A stretch of DNA of 52,181 nucleotides from Geobacter sp. UBA698 (GTDB lineage Bacteria > Desulfobacterota > Desulfuromonadia > Geobacterales > Pseudopelobacteraceae): assembly GCA_002298925.1 (NCBI GenBank), contig DBMM01000073.1:1-52181 (forward strand), read 5' to 3'. Of the stretch, positions 51,761 to 52,181 are shown in pieces (the first letter of the stretch is position 1; every line of letters starts with the position of its first letter). The notes beneath the pieces are model-generated. The model saw only the letters and a list, made by a program, of their open reading frames with translations. It was not told the DNA's origin and did not search any database. Position numbers and translations under genes: made by a program.

Positions 51761-51913
51761 TTGCGACTCGACTTACTGGCCATCCGCAACCCAAGCAAAG
51801 AAGATATCGCACCAACGCGCTTCGCTAATTATGGCCAATCAGTTTGTAAGACACCATCAAACATGGTAGTATTATTGTTCAAACGAATTTTAAGTCTGAA
51901 ATGGAGATTTCAA

Positions 51914-52181
51914 ATGAAAATCAAGGCATTGGTTATAGCATTTGTAACAGGCATACTCTTCACCATGACAGGTTGCGGCGGCGGAGGTGGAGGGGGAGCC
52001 TCACCTGTCAATCAAGCTCCAACGATCAGCAGTCAACCAACGAATTTATATGTTATAGCGGGTAATAACGCTACCTTTACGATAAATGCCACCGGAACAG
52101 GCCTGAGCTACCAATGGCAGGAGGACCCTGCTTCAGGCACTTTTACAAATGTATCTGACGCGGGAGTTTACTCAGGCTCCA
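51914..52181 (+). CDS. Ig-like domain lipoprotein, truncated by window end
   Basis: 89 residues visible, continuing past the window. Lipobox MTGC with Cys21 after a hydrophobic signal (MKIKALVIAFVTGILFT), followed by a Gly run. Then an Ig-like beta domain: PTISSQPTNLYVIAG, LSYQWQEDP. GGAG 9 bases before ATG. Too short in AT-poor context for gene tools that need a stop, so it is missing from the ORF list. Function unknown. Confidence 0.85.
   Translation, partial: MKIKALVIAFVTGILFTMTGCGGGGGGGASPVNQAPTISSQPTNLYVIAGNNATFTINATGTGLSYQWQEDPASGTFTNVSDAGVYSGS

Overview
The window looks like chromosomal DNA of a Gram-negative, anaerobic, metal-respiring member of the Desulfuromonadia (Geobacter/Trichlorobacter/Pelobacter-like). 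The grounds are a GEMM-type cyclic dinucleotide riboswitch ahead of a secreted multicopper oxidase, several CxxCH cytochromes, an NADPH-type glutamate synthase, a tungsten/molybdenum aldehyde oxidoreductase, and the gene order yicC - gmk - rpoZ - relA/spoT - ridA. Species is not determined; all assignments come from reading motifs and gene order, with no database search.

Region 1 (1-7.5 kb, + strand): a GEMM riboswitch whose 3' strand is shared with an intrinsic terminator precedes a small secreted basic peptide, a 1473-residue multicopper oxidase with three fibronectin-III-like repeats, a PEP-CTERM protein and a di-heme MauG/cytochrome c peroxidase-like protein. This looks like an extracytoplasmic redox unit under second-messenger control. 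It is followed on the - strand by a secreted protein of unknown function and a tri-heme cytochrome (7.5-8.6 kb).

Region 2 (8.8-14.1 kb): a small conserved-looking protein, an MFS transporter, an iron-containing alcohol dehydrogenase overlapping a hybrid histidine kinase, a MITE-like inverted repeat and a NUDIX hydrolase.

Region 3 (14.2-26.6 kb, + strand) is the most interesting part: a mycofactocin locus. A sigma-54 promoter (with an upstream 9-bp inverted repeat) precedes mftA (36 residues, not in the supplied ORF list), mftB and the radical SAM gene mftC. Then come an FadH/Old-Yellow-Enzyme flavoprotein, ETF alpha, a FixC-like ETF:quinone oxidoreductase, a FixX-like ferredoxin, ETF beta and the glycosyltransferase mftF, mostly with 4-base start/stop overlaps. 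Next, behind a probable Moco/Tuco riboswitch, is an aldehyde:ferredoxin oxidoreductase, followed by a protein of unknown function, a MoaD/ThiS-like protein and a ThiF/MoeB-like E1 protein. mftD and mftE, which complete the actinobacterial pathway, are not in the window. My inference is an alcohol/aldehyde oxidation system in which mycofactocin carries electrons to ETF and the quinone pool.

Region 4 (26.7-35.1 kb, - strand): gltD, gltB and phosphoglucomutase.

Region 5 (35.1-39.1 kb): lower GC and gene-poor, with a broken reading frame, an ABC-2 type exporter, a Tat-exported DUF882/M15-like protein, an orphan zinc-ribbon fragment, a hairpin resembling an IS200/IS605 end, and tRNA-Gly(CCC). This looks like an accessory insertion with decayed edges.

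Region 6 (39.2-52.2 kb): housekeeping genes (thrC, ydcF-like, rpmB, ridA, relA/spoT, rpoZ, gmk, response regulator, yicC, PilZ-like protein, DUF1858 protein, aminotransferase, coaD, rsmD), a TPR protein and the start of an Ig-like lipoprotein cut by the window end.
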